A stretch of DNA of 5,572 nucleotides from Deltaproteobacteria bacterium (GTDB taxonomy: Bacteria > Myxococcota_A > Polyangia > HGW-17): positions 1-5,572 of the forward strand of contig QKIM01000081.1 in the NCBI GenBank assembly GCA_003249585.1, given 5' to 3'. Positions 4,678 through 5,572 of this stretch are shown here, in pieces. The position numbers and the translations under genes are program-made. Within the stretch, counting starts at the first letter, position 1. Each line of letters opens with the position of its first letter. The notes under the pieces were generated by a model. The model saw nothing but the letters and a program-made list of their open reading frames with translations. It was not told the DNA's origin and searched no databases.

Positions 4678-5572
4678 CTATTCCGGGTCTTCGACGCCGA
4701 GCTCGCGGATGAGCTTGTGCAGGTAGGGACGCTGCAGACCGATGATGCGGGCCGCTTCGGACTTGTTGCCGCCCACCCGGGCGAGGACGTCGCGCAGGTA
4801 CTGGCGCCTGAAGGCGTCCACGGCCTCCTTGTAGGGGAGGCCGGACTCCAGCAGGGGGGCGCCGTCACCGGGGAGGGCGCTCTCGCCCAGCACCCGCATC
4901 TCCCCCGTGGTCGGGGCGTCGGGACGCTTCGGGGTTGCGCGCGGGACCTCGGGGAGCATCACCTCGGCGTCGATGACAGGGCCGCTGGAGAGCGCCACGG
5001 CCCGCTCCACCACGTTGGAGAGCTCCCGGACGTTGCCCGGCCACGGGTAGGCCGTGAGGCGTTCCATGGCGCCCCGGGAGAAGGCCTCGACCTTCTTGCC
5101 CATGCGCGTGGCCTGCATCTGGAGGAAGTATTGGGCCAGGAGCCCTATGTCACCGGTCCGCTCGCGGAGCGGCGGCAGCGTGATGGGGACCACATTGATA
5201 CGGTAGTACAGGTCTTCACGGAAGGTGCCCTCGGTGACCATGCGCTCCAGTTCCCGATTGGTGGCGGTCACGAGTCGCACGTCGACCTTCAGGGGGGCCT
5301 CGGCGCCCACGGGCGTGATCTCTCCCTCCTGAAGAGCACGGAGGATCTTGGGCTGGAGTTCCAGCGGCAGCTCCCCGATCTCGTCCAGGAAGAGGGTGCC
5401 GCCGTCGGCCAGCTCGAACTGCCCGATCTTGCGTCGGACGGCACCCGTGAAGGCCCCCTTCACATGACCGAAGAGCTCGGACTCGAGCAGGTTGGCGGGG
5501 ATGGCGGCGCAGTTCACCGTGACCAGGGGCCGGGCAGACATGGGGGAGAGGGTGTGGATGGTCCGGGCGATG
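4678..5572 (-). CDS. Sigma-54-dependent transcriptional activator (NtrC family), 5'-partial
   Basis: This is an AAA+ enhancer-binding protein that remodels sigma-54 RNA polymerase by ATP hydrolysis. The frame is open to the window end; 297 residues are visible, and the Walker A motif and any N-terminal sensory domain lie outside. The ATG at 5541 is internal: the codons before it read ARTIHTLSP, matching the conserved stretch ahead of VNCAAIP. Counting from that Met, GAFTGA, the sigma-54 contact loop, is at 29-34; Walker B GGTLFLDE at 47-54; the sensor I region [10 protein letters not shown] at 89-98; the arginine-finger region [11 protein letters not shown] at 107-117; and the sensor II region WPGNVREL at 167-174. 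A Pro/Gly-rich linker (~196-235) leads to a Fis-type helix-turn-helix (~259-280, [20 protein letters not shown]). With the intact GAFTGA it should be a true sigma-54 activator. Its signal and targets cannot be told from here. Confidence 0.95.
   Translation of the reverse strand, partial: IARTIHTLSPMSARPLVTVNCAAIPANLLESELFGHVKGAFTGAVRRKIGQFELADGGTLFLDEIGELPLELQPKILRALQEGEITPVGAEAPLKVDVRLVTATNRELERMVTEGTFREDLYYRINVVPITLPPLRERTGDIGLLAQYFLQMQATRMGKKVEAFSRGAMERLTAYPWPGNVRELSNVVERAVALSSGPVIDAEVMLPEVPRATPKRPDAPTTGEMRVLGESALPGDGAPLLESGLPYKEAVDAFRRQYLRDVLARVGGNKSEAARIIGLQRPYLHKLIRELGVEDPE

Noticed and set aside
4047..4712. 221-codon + strand frame opposite zupT
   Set aside because: The low-complexity Gly/Asp/Glu/His composition is what the complement of a membrane-protein gene gives; only the last 41 codons, with their own ribosome site, merit a note.
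4548..4868. N-terminal extension of the ZIP transporter by 107 codons
   Set aside because: The extra part is rich in Ser, Pro, Arg and Thr, overlaps the activator gene out of frame on the same strand, and AGGAG plus a canonical helix 1 place the true start at 4547.
5539..5541. ATG at 5541 as the start of the activator
   Set aside because: It would remove Walker A, and the preceding in-frame codons match the conserved AAA+ sequence, so the gene is simply cut by the window end.

Overview
The window is GC-rich, gene-dense bacterial DNA with long, strongly coding frames. A chorismate synthase fused to an AroQ chorismate mutase, a large secreted cysteine-rich Sel1/Hcp-type repeat protein and an NtrC-type sigma-54 activator fit a large-genome Gram-negative bacterium of the former Deltaproteobacteria (Myxococcota-like or a relative). 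That placement is an inference from gene content and base composition; no marker gene is present.

Layout: two genes lie on the + strand and two on the - strand, and the pairs converge near 3.7 kb. (1) Positions 3-1211 (+) hold the 3' part of an aroC-aroQ fusion gene whose first ~38 codons lie before the window. (2) Positions 1208-3667 (+) overlap it by 4 bases (ATGA) and encode an 819-residue exported solenoid with 18 cysteine pairs, almost all C-x7-C, mostly repeating every 33 residues, and ending in an Arg/Lys/Pro tail. (3) Positions 3668-3728 are a short convergent gap with one weak hairpin. (4) Positions 3729-4547 (-) encode a ZupT-like ZIP metal transporter. (5) Positions 4548-4677 are a 130-base gap that should hold the zupT promoter and also contains a doubtful 41-codon reading frame on the + strand. 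(6) Positions 4678-5572 (-) hold the C-terminal two thirds or so of a sigma-54-dependent activator whose start lies beyond the window end.

How the genes relate: the fusion enzyme would carry out two consecutive steps, 5-enolpyruvylshikimate-3-phosphate to chorismate and chorismate to prephenate, steering flux toward phenylalanine and tyrosine. The repeat protein is translationally linked to it but has no obvious metabolic connection. The transporter and the activator share a strand, but no -24/-12 promoter element is visible before the transporter, so a regulatory link is unsupported.

The most unusual item is the cysteine-pair solenoid: its repeat is about three residues shorter than the 36-residue Hcp repeat, and its pattern of longer repeats (39, 40, then 33) occurs twice at an exact 248-residue offset. 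No CRISPR array, tRNA, rRNA, insertion sequence or defence system was seen.
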